NCBI GenBank assembly: GCA_022448955.1
Contig: JAKVCU010000077.1
Coordinates: forward strand, 1-47,005
DNA length: 47,005 nucleotides
Source: Saprospiraceae bacterium
GTDB lineage: Bacteria; Bacteroidota; Bacteroidia; Chitinophagales; Saprospiraceae
Direction of reading: 5' to 3'
Made by a program: the position numbers and the translations under genes. The notes beneath the pieces were generated by a model. It saw only the letters and a list, made by a program, of their open reading frames with translations, had not been told where the DNA came from and ran no database searches. Shown here piece by piece: positions 9,171-17,389 of the stretch (position 1 is its first letter; every line of letters starts with the position of its first letter).

Positions 9171-10634
9171 CTACAGTTCAATCCCTTCAATTCGATCAAT
9201 CAATTCTTGTGGATTTTGTTCTACAGCGACCATCATATCGAATACTTTTTCGCTGAATCCAGCTAATTGGTATACTTGATGTTCGGCGAATTGCATAGTT
9301 CCATATCCACGCAAATCAAAAGAATAAACAAATGGATAAGCGTGGTAACGGTTTCGGTATTTCGTATATGTTTTCTCTGGAGAATAGTATCCTATCCATC
9401 CTTGCATATCAGAGAAGATGACAATTCTATCATAAGCCTTATTAGCTTTTTCGAAAATAGAATGGAAGTTCGTTCCATGTCCAACTTTGTTATTACGTTC
9501 GAAGTTTATGGCAAATTCCATTACTGATGATTTCAAACGATAAGGAATATAACGAGCCTTTGTTCCAAACTCCATGATATCTGTATTACTTTTCTTCGCT
9601 AAAATCATCGCGAATGCAGCACCCAATTGATTACATTTGATATGGTTCGACTTCGCCACAGGGCTAGCCATTGAACCTGAGTTATCAATTACTACCAAAG
9701 AATTCTTCAAGCTAGGCACATTCTCACAAGCGATATTGATGGCATTGTCTAATGCTTTTGCCATTTTACGTCCATCTTTATCTTTTTGGTCAATTTGCAT
9801 ATAAGCAGTGATCAAACGGAAAGGTAAAATCATAGATCTTTTGATTCGATTAGGATCTTGCAATTGATCGCATACAACATCAATCATCTTTGGCGCTTGT
9901 TCCATGATGTTTCGTAAGTTGCGAATCAGTGCAAAGTACCCCAATTTGTTGTTCAACAACAAATCTTCCCAGACCTTTCTTTTCATTCGGTTTTTCTCTA
10001 TCCCATTTTTAGCATCCTGACCTGCTTGAGATAATTTTGCTTCCCATGTTTGGGTATTTCTCAAAGTCCCATTGATCAATCCTTTTAACGCTTGCTCATT
10101 GTTAGGAGTCGGCCTTGGATGAATCATATTGACTAAATCGACCAATTTTATAGACTTCGCATCAGCACGATATTTAGCAATTTGATAGCTATCGAATTGA
10201 TCGAATGCTCTCGCAAAACCTTTTTTCATCGCATTAGGCAAGCCTTTTCCTCCTTTTTTACGGAAGTAAGTAACAATCTCTAACATATCATCTGGGCGAT
10301 TAATAACCTGCTTATAGAAGTCTTTGGCCCATATTTGTCCTGAGACGTAAGCTGCTAATTCAGCTGCTAATACGTGTGAAATAGAACGCATTCCAAACTC
10401 TTTACGAGCGAAGATCGTTGCTTTAGCAGCAAATAAAGGATCGACTTTTGTCAATAATTGACATGCTTCTGTAAAGGTATCATCTGCAGAACGATAATGT
10501 TGATCTTGAGCAAATGAGGTTAATAATAAGGAAGCTAAGTGCATTTTAGGACTTTGCACAAATGCTTGTCCTCCTGCACGATTAATCGGTTTTTCTGTTT
10601 TCTTTCTGCTGGATTTTCTATTGAACAAAGCCAT
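9171..10634 (-). CDS. rsr: TROVE domain protein, Ro60/Rsr-like RNA-binding protein
   Basis: The 487-residue protein has an N-terminal TROVE region of HEAT-like helices (about 20-300; landmarks RSISHVLAAELAAYVSGQ and RKKGGKGLPNAMKKGFARAF) and a C-terminal von Willebrand A-like domain (310-487). That domain has an intact MIDAS: DNSGS (D317, S319, S321), T388 in GHGTNF and D409 in FSDMQG. The family is a ring that binds Y RNAs and misfolded RNAs. In Deinococcus Rsr works with PNPase and Y RNA in rRNA turnover and UV survival. The basic N-terminal tail (NRKSSRKKTEK) would suit RNA contact. No RtcA/RtcB gene is adjacent, and no Y RNA could be identified by eye in the flanks. It is transcribed alone. 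Confidence 0.92.
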   Translation of the reverse strand: MALFNRKSSRKKTEKPINRAGGQAFVQSPKMHLASLLLTSFAQDQHYRSADDTFTEACQLLTKVDPLFAAKATIFARKEFGMRSISHVLAAELAAYVSGQIWAKDFYKQVINRPDDMLEIVTYFRKKGGKGLPNAMKKGFARAFDQFDSYQIAKYRADAKSIKLVDLVNMIHPRPTPNNEQALKGLINGTLRNTQTWEAKLSQAGQDAKNGIEKNRMKRKVWEDLLLNNKLGYFALIRNLRNIMEQAPKMIDVVCDQLQDPNRIKRSMILPFRLITAYMQIDQKDKDGRKMAKALDNAINIACENVPSLKNSLVVIDNSGSMASPVAKSNHIKCNQLGAAFAMILAKKSNTDIMEFGTKARYIPYRLKSSVMEFAINFERNNKVGHGTNFHSIFEKANKAYDRIVIFSDMQGWIGYYSPEKTYTKYRNRYHAYPFVYSFDLRGYGTMQFAEHQVYQLAGFSEKVFDMMVAVEQNPQELIDRIEGIEL

Positions 10635-11296
10635 AGTGAATGATTTAAAGTGAAGCGGACCTAAGTCCTACTTTATTGGTATATTTGATTTTTTAGAATT
10701 TAAAATTTTCGGAGAAAATTGATAAGTGTAGGTCTAAGTTGAGATTACGAAGTAATACACTTGTTTTTCGCAAAGATTTGCTGCTCAAGATCCTTTGATA
10801 TCAGCTTAGTTCAAGCACCCTTAAAGTGTACCGTTTTTCTTTGTATCAAGCTGACGAAATTGGTCGGTTCATTTTTCTGCTTTTAGGCTCACTACCACTT
10901 TTAGTGTAAAGTGAAATTTTATTGTACCAATTCCAGCCTGCTGGCAGGCACGGGTTCGGGCAAACTACTAAGAATGTCATACAGAGAATAATTGTCAAGT
11001 GTGTCTTATCGGTCTCAACGAAGTAATACCTTTACTCACTACCATCTATCTATATTTCTTGTGCCATTTATGATTTCAAATCAACAAATGATCATTGTGG
11101 GAAAAAGTTCTAAAAATGAGGACCAACCATAAGATTAAGTCCCCATTCGAGTATAAAATCATATTTGTTTCTTCTTTGTCGCTTTTGACAATTCAAAGAT
11201 AGTAGGATTACTGCGCAGTGTTTTTGCGTAGTGAAAAAATAAATAGTTCTTTTTGATTTTTTTCTAAATGGAAGCCTGTTTGAGATTTGGAAAATC
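10635..11296. other. Intergenic region of about 660 bases with one repeat copy
   Basis: It lies upstream of the TROVE gene and downstream of crtYcd. It holds one reversed, partial copy of the interspersed repeat (10912-10972) and a small hairpin near 11068-11094 (CATTT, TGATTT against AAATCA, AAATG). A 78-residue open frame at 11110-11346 overlaps the crtYcd end and has no protein-like character. A Y RNA for the TROVE protein could hide here but none was recognised. Confidence 0.5.
10912..10972 (-). repeat. Interspersed palindromic repeat, copy E (partial)
   Basis: Read on the minus strand it matches copy C at 42277: CTTAGTAGTTTGCCCGAA, then GTGCCTGCCAGCAGGCTGG and AATTGGTACAATAAAAT. It then diverges, so the right half of the element is missing. 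Confidence 0.65.
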
Positions 11297-12163
11297 CTAA
11301 TTGGTAGGTGTTTCCTGTCCTGTTTTATTTGGACGGAAATATTCAAAAAGAGTGATGATACCCATTAACATTAAAAAATTATACACAGAATCATCCAAAG
11401 GGACAGAGGTGATTCGAATGCCAAGGTATTCTTCAGGGTTATAAATGACAATAGGTTCTTGTGTATATCCGCCAGTCAAGATACCATTGACTAACAAGAA
11501 TGGAATCCATATGATAAGATAAGCAAAATAAAAACGACTACGATAAACACTACTTACAAATAGATAGTGAAACAGCAAGAAAAAGCCAGACAATAAAAAA
11601 GTAGTACTGGTATAAATATGTTGCCAAAACCATAAACCAATAATCAAAAAAACAACAATAAGAGTAGGCGTAATATAAGGCTCCGCAGATTTGAGTAAGT
11701 CTGCTTTGATATAATAGTTCAAGCACTCGTATACAAAAACACAGGCAAAAGGCACTGTAAAAAAGAATAGCCACTCCTCTAGAGGTAGGCCGAATAGAAA
11801 CATTCCCGAAAGGTAGCGTTTATTAAATCCCCATACTTGCTGCTCTGCAAAAAAAACATCCCAAGCAATAAAGATACCAGCTACAATAACTACTGCTGGT
11901 AGGAGATATTTCCACTTCCGATAATAATGTACTCTGCTATCAAACGATAGCAAAAATACGGGCACAAAGGTGAAGATATGAAGGTAGAAGTAGGTATAGG
12001 AAGATTCTAAAAAGGAGAACAATTGTACTTTATTTACATTGAGTACAAAATTATTAGCACGAACAAAATCAGTTGCCCAAATACTTGCAACCAATAAGAA
12101 GGGTAAAAAAGCAATAGCAATGCGTGTATACTTTGGATCAACTGATTTTGCGATAGTGGACAT
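11297..12163 (-). CDS. crtYcd: Lycopene beta-cyclase, fused CrtYc-CrtYd type
   Basis: This 288-residue integral membrane protein has about seven hydrophobic segments. It carries two related halves, as in fused CrtYcd cyclases: the first with FGLPLEEWLFF (E129-E130), the second with IPFLLVNGILTGG, YLGIRI and VPLDD. The family converts the psi-ends of lycopene into beta-rings in the membrane, giving beta-carotene. It starts 3 bases after the crtB stop codon, so it is probably translated with crtB. It is the last gene of the leftward crtI-crtB-crtYcd unit. No hydroxylase or ketolase gene is seen nearby, so further carotenoid modification would be encoded elsewhere. Confidence 0.88.
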   Translation of the reverse strand: MSTIAKSVDPKYTRIAIAFLPFLLVASIWATDFVRANNFVLNVNKVQLFSFLESSYTYFYLHIFTFVPVFLLSFDSRVHYYRKWKYLLPAVVIVAGIFIAWDVFFAEQQVWGFNKRYLSGMFLFGLPLEEWLFFFTVPFACVFVYECLNYYIKADLLKSAEPYITPTLIVVFLIIGLWFWQHIYTSTTFLLSGFFLLFHYLFVSSVYRSRFYFAYLIIWIPFLLVNGILTGGYTQEPIVIYNPEEYLGIRITSVPLDDSVYNFLMLMGIITLFEYFRPNKTGQETPTN

Positions 12164-12166
12164 AGG

Positions 12167-13003
12167 CTAAAAGATATTCAAACGGTTTACCAATGCAGAA
12201 CGAAATAGTAGATATACTTTTTTACTATCCTTTACTCTAATCCGTTCTTGTTTGACTTTTGCTGGTGTTGCACTTTTTATCTTTTGGAATAAATTTGTGT
12301 AATAAACATATGCTAAGTAAACTCCAAAACGAGCGCCTTTGGGTAGTTGAATAATACCCTTATAAGCATCATCAAAATCTTTTTTGATATCCGCTTCGAT
12401 GAGGACTTTATCTTCATAAGTGAATTGTGTAAAATCAACGCCCGGGAAATAAACACGGCCTCGATCGTCAAAATCACTCTTCATATCTCTCAAGAAATTG
12501 ATCTTTTGAAAAGCAGAACCAAGACTGCAAGCGGGTGCTTTGAGACGTTGATATTCTTCATCATTTCCTTCACAGAAAACACGTAAACACATCAAACCTA
12601 CTACTTCTGCAGAGCCATAAATGTACTGCTTGTACAAGGCATCTTCGTAGGTATGGAAGTGCAAATCCATTTCCATACTATCTAAGAAAGCATCAATCAA
12701 GTCCATTTCAATATGGTACTTATGAACAGTTTGTTGAAAGGCTTGTAGAACAGGGTTCAAACTTATTTTCTTCTCAATGGCTTCATAAGTGTCTTGGCGG
12801 AATTGTTCAAGCAGTTCAGCTTTTGGATAATCATGGAAAGTATCCACAATTTCGTCAGCAAAACGAACGAATCCATAGACTGCGTAAATAGGTGCTCTCA
12901 GGCGACGATCAAACACTCTAATTCCCATGGAGAAGGAAGTGCTGTATCTATTAGTAATTAACTTACTACATTCCATGCAAGTTTTGCTGTACAAGTCTAG
13001 CAT
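12167..13003 (-). CDS. crtB: Phytoene synthase
   Basis: This 278-residue member of the squalene/phytoene synthase family has both aspartate-rich motifs: DEIVD at 50-54 and RDMKSDFDD (D173, D177), the sites that bind the magnesium-diphosphate of geranylgeranyl diphosphate. It condenses two geranylgeranyl diphosphates to phytoene, the first committed step of C40 carotenoid synthesis. Further family landmarks are YAVYGFVRFAD and FQKINFLRD. Length is normal for bacterial CrtB. It lies between crtI (160 bases upstream) and crtYcd (3 bases downstream). Confidence 0.95.
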   Translation of the reverse strand: MLDLYSKTCMECSKLITNRYSTSFSMGIRVFDRRLRAPIYAVYGFVRFADEIVDTFHDYPKAELLEQFRQDTYEAIEKKISLNPVLQAFQQTVHKYHIEMDLIDAFLDSMEMDLHFHTYEDALYKQYIYGSAEVVGLMCLRVFCEGNDEEYQRLKAPACSLGSAFQKINFLRDMKSDFDDRGRVYFPGVDFTQFTYEDKVLIEADIKKDFDDAYKGIIQLPKGARFGVYLAYVYYTNLFQKIKSATPAKVKQERIRVKDSKKVYLLFRSALVNRLNIF

Positions 13004-13024
13004 AATTCAAGTCAATTTTCAGTC

Positions 13025-13130
13025 CATTAATTTTTGAGTCATTCACTAGTTAGTGTTGAACAATTAATGGCTAATGGCGTGCTAGAATGATGCTAGGACT
13101 ATTGACCTTTAACCATTAATAACTAACTTT
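13025..13130. repeat. Imperfect inverted repeat between crtI and crtB
   Basis: GTTAGTG...ATTAATGG on the left faces CCATTAATAACTAAC on the right within the 159-base spacer. It could form an mRNA hairpin in the crtI-crtB transcript and modulate expression of the downstream genes. A similar TTAATAGTTAGT palindrome occurs downstream of the cryptochrome gene (about 35268-35338). Confidence 0.4.
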
Positions 13131-13162
13131 TTCGTTAATGCTGTTTGTTCGTCATCGTTTAT

Positions 13163-14632
13163 CTAGAATCGCTTGGCGATTTCGTTGGCGACAACCTCTC
13201 CTGAGATTAAAGAAGGCGGAACGCCTGGGCCAGGAGTAGTTAACTGCCCTGTATAATAAAGGTTTTTAACTTTTTTACTTTTTAATTTAGGCTTTAAGAA
13301 AGCCGTTTGGAATAGCGTATTTGCAAGGCCATAAGCATTTCCGCGGAAAGCGTGGTAGTCCTTTTCAAAGTCCTTGTGTGCAAATGATCGCTTATATACA
13401 ATATGCTTACGTATTTCTTGGCCAGTTAGATTTTCTAGGCGATCCATTATGATATTAAAATATTTTTCTCGCATTTCTGGGGTGTCCTCCAAACCTGGAG
13501 CAAGAGGTACTAATAAGAAGACATTTTCATGTCCTTCTGGTGCGACAGATGGATCCGTAATAGAGGGAACGCAAGTGTAAAATAATGGTTTCTCTGGCCA
13601 CTTTGGTTGGTCATATATATCAATGGCATGCTGTGTAAAGTCTTCATCAAAAAATAAATTATGGTGATGAAGATTTTTCAACTTTTTGTTGACACCCAAG
13701 TAGAATAATAAAGAGGACGGTGCCATTGTGCGTTTAGCCCAATATTGCGCATTATAGCGGCGATGCTCAGGCCGGAGCAACTGTTGCTCTACATGATGAT
13801 AATCTGCTGCTCCTACGATGACATCTGCATCATATTCGGTATCCTGCGTAATGACCTTGGTGGCATGGCCATTGGGCACATAGATTTGCTTAACCTCCTG
13901 ATTGAGTTTGATTTGTACCCCTTTTTCCTTTGCTAAGCTTACCATCCCTTTGATGATTTCATGCATCCCTCCCATTGGATACCATGTGCCTAAGGCCATA
14001 TCCGCATAATTCATCAAACTGTACATAGCAGGGGTGTTTTCAGGCGTTGCACCAAGGAATAGTACAGGAAACTCTAATAACTCAATTAATTGTTTATGTT
14101 TAAAGAGTTTTCTTACATGCGAAGACATAGACTGGAACATTTGCAATCGAAACATGCTTTTGATCACTCTCCAATCTGCAAACTCCATGATGGAATGACT
14201 TGGTTTGAATACGAATTCATTAATTCCTACACGGTATTTGTATTCCGCTTCCGCTAAAAACTTCTTTAAATTTTTTGAGCTTCCGGCTTCATAGCGTTCA
14301 AACATTGCCTCTAGTTCCTGCATATTAGCAGGAACGTGCATTTCATCATCTTTACCAAAGAAAATAGTATAGGAAGGATCTAATCGTTTTAATTCATAAT
14401 AGTCAGATGCGGATTTGCCAAAGCGATTAAAGTAACGCTCAAAAATATCGGGCATCCAATACCAGCTAGGTCCCATGTCAAAGACAAACCCTTCTGCCTC
14501 GAATTTACGAGCGCGTCCACCAGGTATGGCGTTCTTTTCTAAAAGGGTAACATCATAACCTTTATCTGCTAAATTGGTGGCTGCAGAAAGGCCTGCAAAA
14601 CCAGAACCAATTACTATTGTCTTCTTTCCCAA
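13163..14632 (-). CDS. crtI: Phytoene desaturase
   Basis: The 489-residue flavoprotein has an N-terminal dinucleotide-binding motif (IVIGSGFAGLSAA, glycines near 8-13), followed by PGGRARKFEAEGFVFDMGPS, typical of CrtI-type desaturases. The C-terminal family signature is YYTGQLTTPGPGVPPS at about 457-472. CrtI uses FAD to introduce up to four double bonds into phytoene, giving lycopene, at the membrane. It is the first gene of the operon crtI-crtB-crtYcd. A terminal-end modifying paralogue (CrtD) is possible from sequence alone, but clustering with crtB and the cyclase favours CrtI. Confidence 0.93.
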   Translation of the reverse strand: MGKKTIVIGSGFAGLSAATNLADKGYDVTLLEKNAIPGGRARKFEAEGFVFDMGPSWYWMPDIFERYFNRFGKSASDYYELKRLDPSYTIFFGKDDEMHVPANMQELEAMFERYEAGSSKNLKKFLAEAEYKYRVGINEFVFKPSHSIMEFADWRVIKSMFRLQMFQSMSSHVRKLFKHKQLIELLEFPVLFLGATPENTPAMYSLMNYADMALGTWYPMGGMHEIIKGMVSLAKEKGVQIKLNQEVKQIYVPNGHATKVITQDTEYDADVIVGAADYHHVEQQLLRPEHRRYNAQYWAKRTMAPSSLLFYLGVNKKLKNLHHHNLFFDEDFTQHAIDIYDQPKWPEKPLFYTCVPSITDPSVAPEGHENVFLLVPLAPGLEDTPEMREKYFNIIMDRLENLTGQEIRKHIVYKRSFAHKDFEKDYHAFRGNAYGLANTLFQTAFLKPKLKSKKVKNLYYTGQLTTPGPGVPPSLISGEVVANEIAKRF

Positions 14633-14916
14633 ATTACTGTAGTATTTTTAGGTTTTGTTTGAAAATGTATTCATTGAACAAGCTAAGTGCTGATTAATAC
14701 CTATTGTTCACCAACAGCTTTTCGTATACTCGCCATTAGGTACTAATAGATTCCGAATGAGTTTTCAGGATTGAATACGATTCATCAACAGCAATATGGT
14801 GGTTTTGTTTAAGATGTAAAAATGAATTGGTATTGATTGTTAAACAAAAAAGTACGAAAAGAAGAATTTTTCTTTATTTAGCAATTCATTGAATGTGGAC
14901 TAGCTTTGCTAAAGTG

Positions 14917-15993
14917 CTAACTTTTTGGAAGCTGATTAGGAGCTTTAAAGTAATCGAAGGAAGTTCCATTATAACGCCCAATACCTTCTAAATGACCAAA
15001 CCAGATATTCTCATTATGATCTTCGAGAATACCAAATAACATCTGCTCACCTAAGTCGATTTCTTCTGGTGTTTTATTATTAGCGAATGGAACTTGTTCA
15101 TCATATTTTGAAAGTACCCAGTATCTCGTGGTTTTGGCATAACTGGTCCAAATTTGACCTTTTGAATCTTCGTAGAGGTAGCCTACAAAATTGGCAGCAT
15201 ATTGCTCAAAGGATTGATCTTTATAGATCCAAAGACCACTTCCTCCTCCAAACCATAAATTTCCATTTCGGTCTTCAATAATGTCTCGGGTATTTACAAA
15301 ATCTGAGCCATTTGGGCTTTGGATTTTAGAAAAAGAGTTACCATCAAAGGTATACGTTATCCCTCTAGTCCCAATCCAAAACAATCCATTTTGGTCTTCA
15401 ATTATGGTATTGATATCATTGTCGAGTAATCCATCTTCCTTCGTATAATTTTTAAAAGACTGACCATTATAAATACTGATACCTTTTGATGTTCCAAACC
15501 AGATATTACCGGTTTTATCTTCATATATTTCGCCTACCTCATTGCCAACTAGGCCATCATCTATTGTAAAGTTTGTAAAGGTATTGCCATCATATTTGTA
15601 AATACCTGCACCAATAGTACCAAACCATAAATTTCCTTTTTGGTCTTCCAATAATGAAAAAACATGGTATTGTCTTAAATTTTCTTTATTGGTATGATTA
15701 GTGAATAACTCTCCATTATAACTGATAATCCCATTCCAGGTTGCAAACCAAATAATCCCATTTCGATCTTGCAATATGTTTCGTGTTATCGCAGTAGGTC
15801 CATAAATGGAAGTATCACCTTCAATAGGAACAAAAGCGAGATCTTCCTTCTCAAGAGCTGTTTGGGGGAAAAGGAGATTTGCACCTCCTTGTGTCTTTAC
15901 AGGTGGTTTTTTATTTTCGCTACAGCTAAATAGAACAACTAATAATATTATCCAGATGCTAATTGCTTGATATTTATGGTTTATCCTGATCAT
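14917..15993 (-). CDS. Lipoprotein made of two-component-regulator-type propeller repeats
   Basis: The 358-residue protein begins with a lipoprotein signal (hydrophobic run ending LLVVLFSC, cysteine near residue 24). From about residue 65 it consists of repeats of the form EDxxGNxWFGTxxGIxxYDGxxFxNF (for example EDQKGNLWFGTIGAGIYKYD and EDKTGNIWFGTSKGISIYN). These are Reg_prop blades, known as the periplasmic sensor half of hybrid two-component systems. Here no transmembrane segment, kinase or regulator domain follows and no kinase gene is adjacent, so this is a free-standing lipid-anchored propeller, probably periplasmic or on the outer membrane. The ligand is unknown. Confidence 0.85.
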   Translation of the reverse strand: MIRINHKYQAISIWIILLVVLFSCSENKKPPVKTQGGANLLFPQTALEKEDLAFVPIEGDTSIYGPTAITRNILQDRNGIIWFATWNGIISYNGELFTNHTNKENLRQYHVFSLLEDQKGNLWFGTIGAGIYKYDGNTFTNFTIDDGLVGNEVGEIYEDKTGNIWFGTSKGISIYNGQSFKNYTKEDGLLDNDINTIIEDQNGLFWIGTRGITYTFDGNSFSKIQSPNGSDFVNTRDIIEDRNGNLWFGGGSGLWIYKDQSFEQYAANFVGYLYEDSKGQIWTSYAKTTRYWVLSKYDEQVPFANNKTPEEIDLGEQMLFGILEDHNENIWFGHLEGIGRYNGTSFDYFKAPNQLPKS

Positions 15994-16128
15994 TTTAATT
16001 GTGATTATCTCTGTTGAAATATTGTAACCAGTTATGCTTTTTTTAAGATTCCTTATTTTAAAGTTATTGGATCTTCATTTTCCTATTTACTACTCTTTTT
16101 ACAAAAAATAAGGAAAGCAAGATGTTTT

Positions 16129-17205
16129 TTACAGATTATTTAATACTTGGGCCATCAATTTAAAAGAAGCACTTCGTTCACTCAGTTGGTTGACGGTACC
16201 GGCAATAAATACGTCCTTCTCTTTGTCATAAAAGGCGAACGCACCTGAGCTACCTGCATGGCCGATGATATCTAGTGCATTACCTCCTGTCATAATAGCG
16301 GGCAATTTAAACCTCATTATTCCCATACCATATTGAAGAGGGAAAACGATCTTGTTCCAGTTTTGCATTTCAGCTAAATAGGTTTTGGGGAAAAGTTCTC
16401 CTGAATAAAAAGCTTTTAAAAATTGGACACTTTCTTGACTAGTGGAAACAATCCCTCCATCAGCATTAAAGCCAGATATTGCTTTAGGAATGTATAATGG
16501 GGCTTTTTTATAGTATAAATGAATAGGACGTGTATCGTTAACATCTAGGAAGACATAGGTCTTTTTTAGGTCTAGTGGATCGAAGATATATTGCTGGAAT
16601 AAATCAACGATAGTTTGACTTGTTATCGTTTCTACTATCTTTTGTAAGAGTTGCCAGTTGGTGTCTGAGTAATGTGCCTTATCTGCTCTTGGGGCAAATT
16701 TAGGAGGGATTTTCTTTGCTCGATCAACCACTCTTTCAAACTTGATGAATTGATCTTTTCCAGACAAGAGTTCTTCCAGTAAAGGTTCACCATCTTTGGG
16801 TTTATCTTCGTAATAATCAGGTAGGCCTGATGTTTGGGAGAGTAAATGTCTGATTGTAATTTCATTTGAATAGTCCTTTCCTTTGTAAACATGTAAGTCT
16901 TTCATTACTTCTACTGAAAGGTATTTTCCGATTCGATCATCTAGTGTAAGCTTTCCTTCGCTTCTAAGTTTAAGTACAACGGTAGTTGTGTATAATTTGG
17001 TTATACTTGCGATAAAGTACTGGGTGGTATCCGATATATTGCCAGAGGAATAAGTATGGATGGAGTCATTTTTTAGGACACTAAATACGGTTCCGTAAAT
17101 AGACTTATTATTTACTGTTTTATTTGCGATACTTTGCATGTCAATATTTTTCATATTGCACGATATGAGTAAGAATGGGAATAAAAGTTTCACAAGGTTT
17201 TTCAT
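16129..17205 (-). CDS. Serine beta-lactamase-fold hydrolase, lipoprotein
   Basis: The 358-residue form starting at ATG 17205 is preferred over an upstream start at 17277 because it opens a lipoprotein signal (MKNLVKLLFPFLLISC). Class C beta-lactamase/DD-peptidase motifs are present: SITK (S67, K70 counted from this start), a YSDTN in the YxN position (Y179), and HAG (H316) in the KTG/HxG position. The LLSQTSGLPDY segment is also typical. Members of this broad family are D-aminopeptidases, esterases or peptidoglycan hydrolases; the substrate cannot be told, and true resistance activity is not implied. It is transcribed divergently from the TPR/AraC gene at 17390, with 184 bases between them. 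Confidence 0.88.
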   Translation of the reverse strand: MKNLVKLLFPFLLISCNMKNIDMQSIANKTVNNKSIYGTVFSVLKNDSIHTYSSGNISDTTQYFIASITKLYTTTVVLKLRSEGKLTLDDRIGKYLSVEVMKDLHVYKGKDYSNEITIRHLLSQTSGLPDYYEDKPKDGEPLLEELLSGKDQFIKFERVVDRAKKIPPKFAPRADKAHYSDTNWQLLQKIVETITSQTIVDLFQQYIFDPLDLKKTYVFLDVNDTRPIHLYYKKAPLYIPKAISGFNADGGIVSTSQESVQFLKAFYSGELFPKTYLAEMQNWNKIVFPLQYGMGIMRFKLPAIMTGGNALDIIGHAGSSGAFAFYDKEKDVFIAGTVNQLSERSASFKLMAQVLNNL

Positions 17206-17389
17206 GTGCTGATGATTAATGGAGACTTGATTGAAATTAACTTTTGCTGTATTGATATCATTACAAAAGTCACCCAATACGTCCGACTAATCGTCCGGAA
17301 TGATGATTTCGAACCTCCAAGGTATAATTCCGAACTTGCTTAAAATTGTATTTTAGATTGATTATTTTTGAATAAAACTATTCAGCACT

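Noticed and set aside
11073-11083. GATTTCAAATC as the T-arm of a tRNA-like Y RNA
   Set aside because: It resembles a T arm but no matching acceptor, D or anticodon stems were found around it.
11110-11346. 78-residue frame downstream of crtYcd
   Set aside because: It overlaps the crtYcd end and has no domain, no signal and poor composition.
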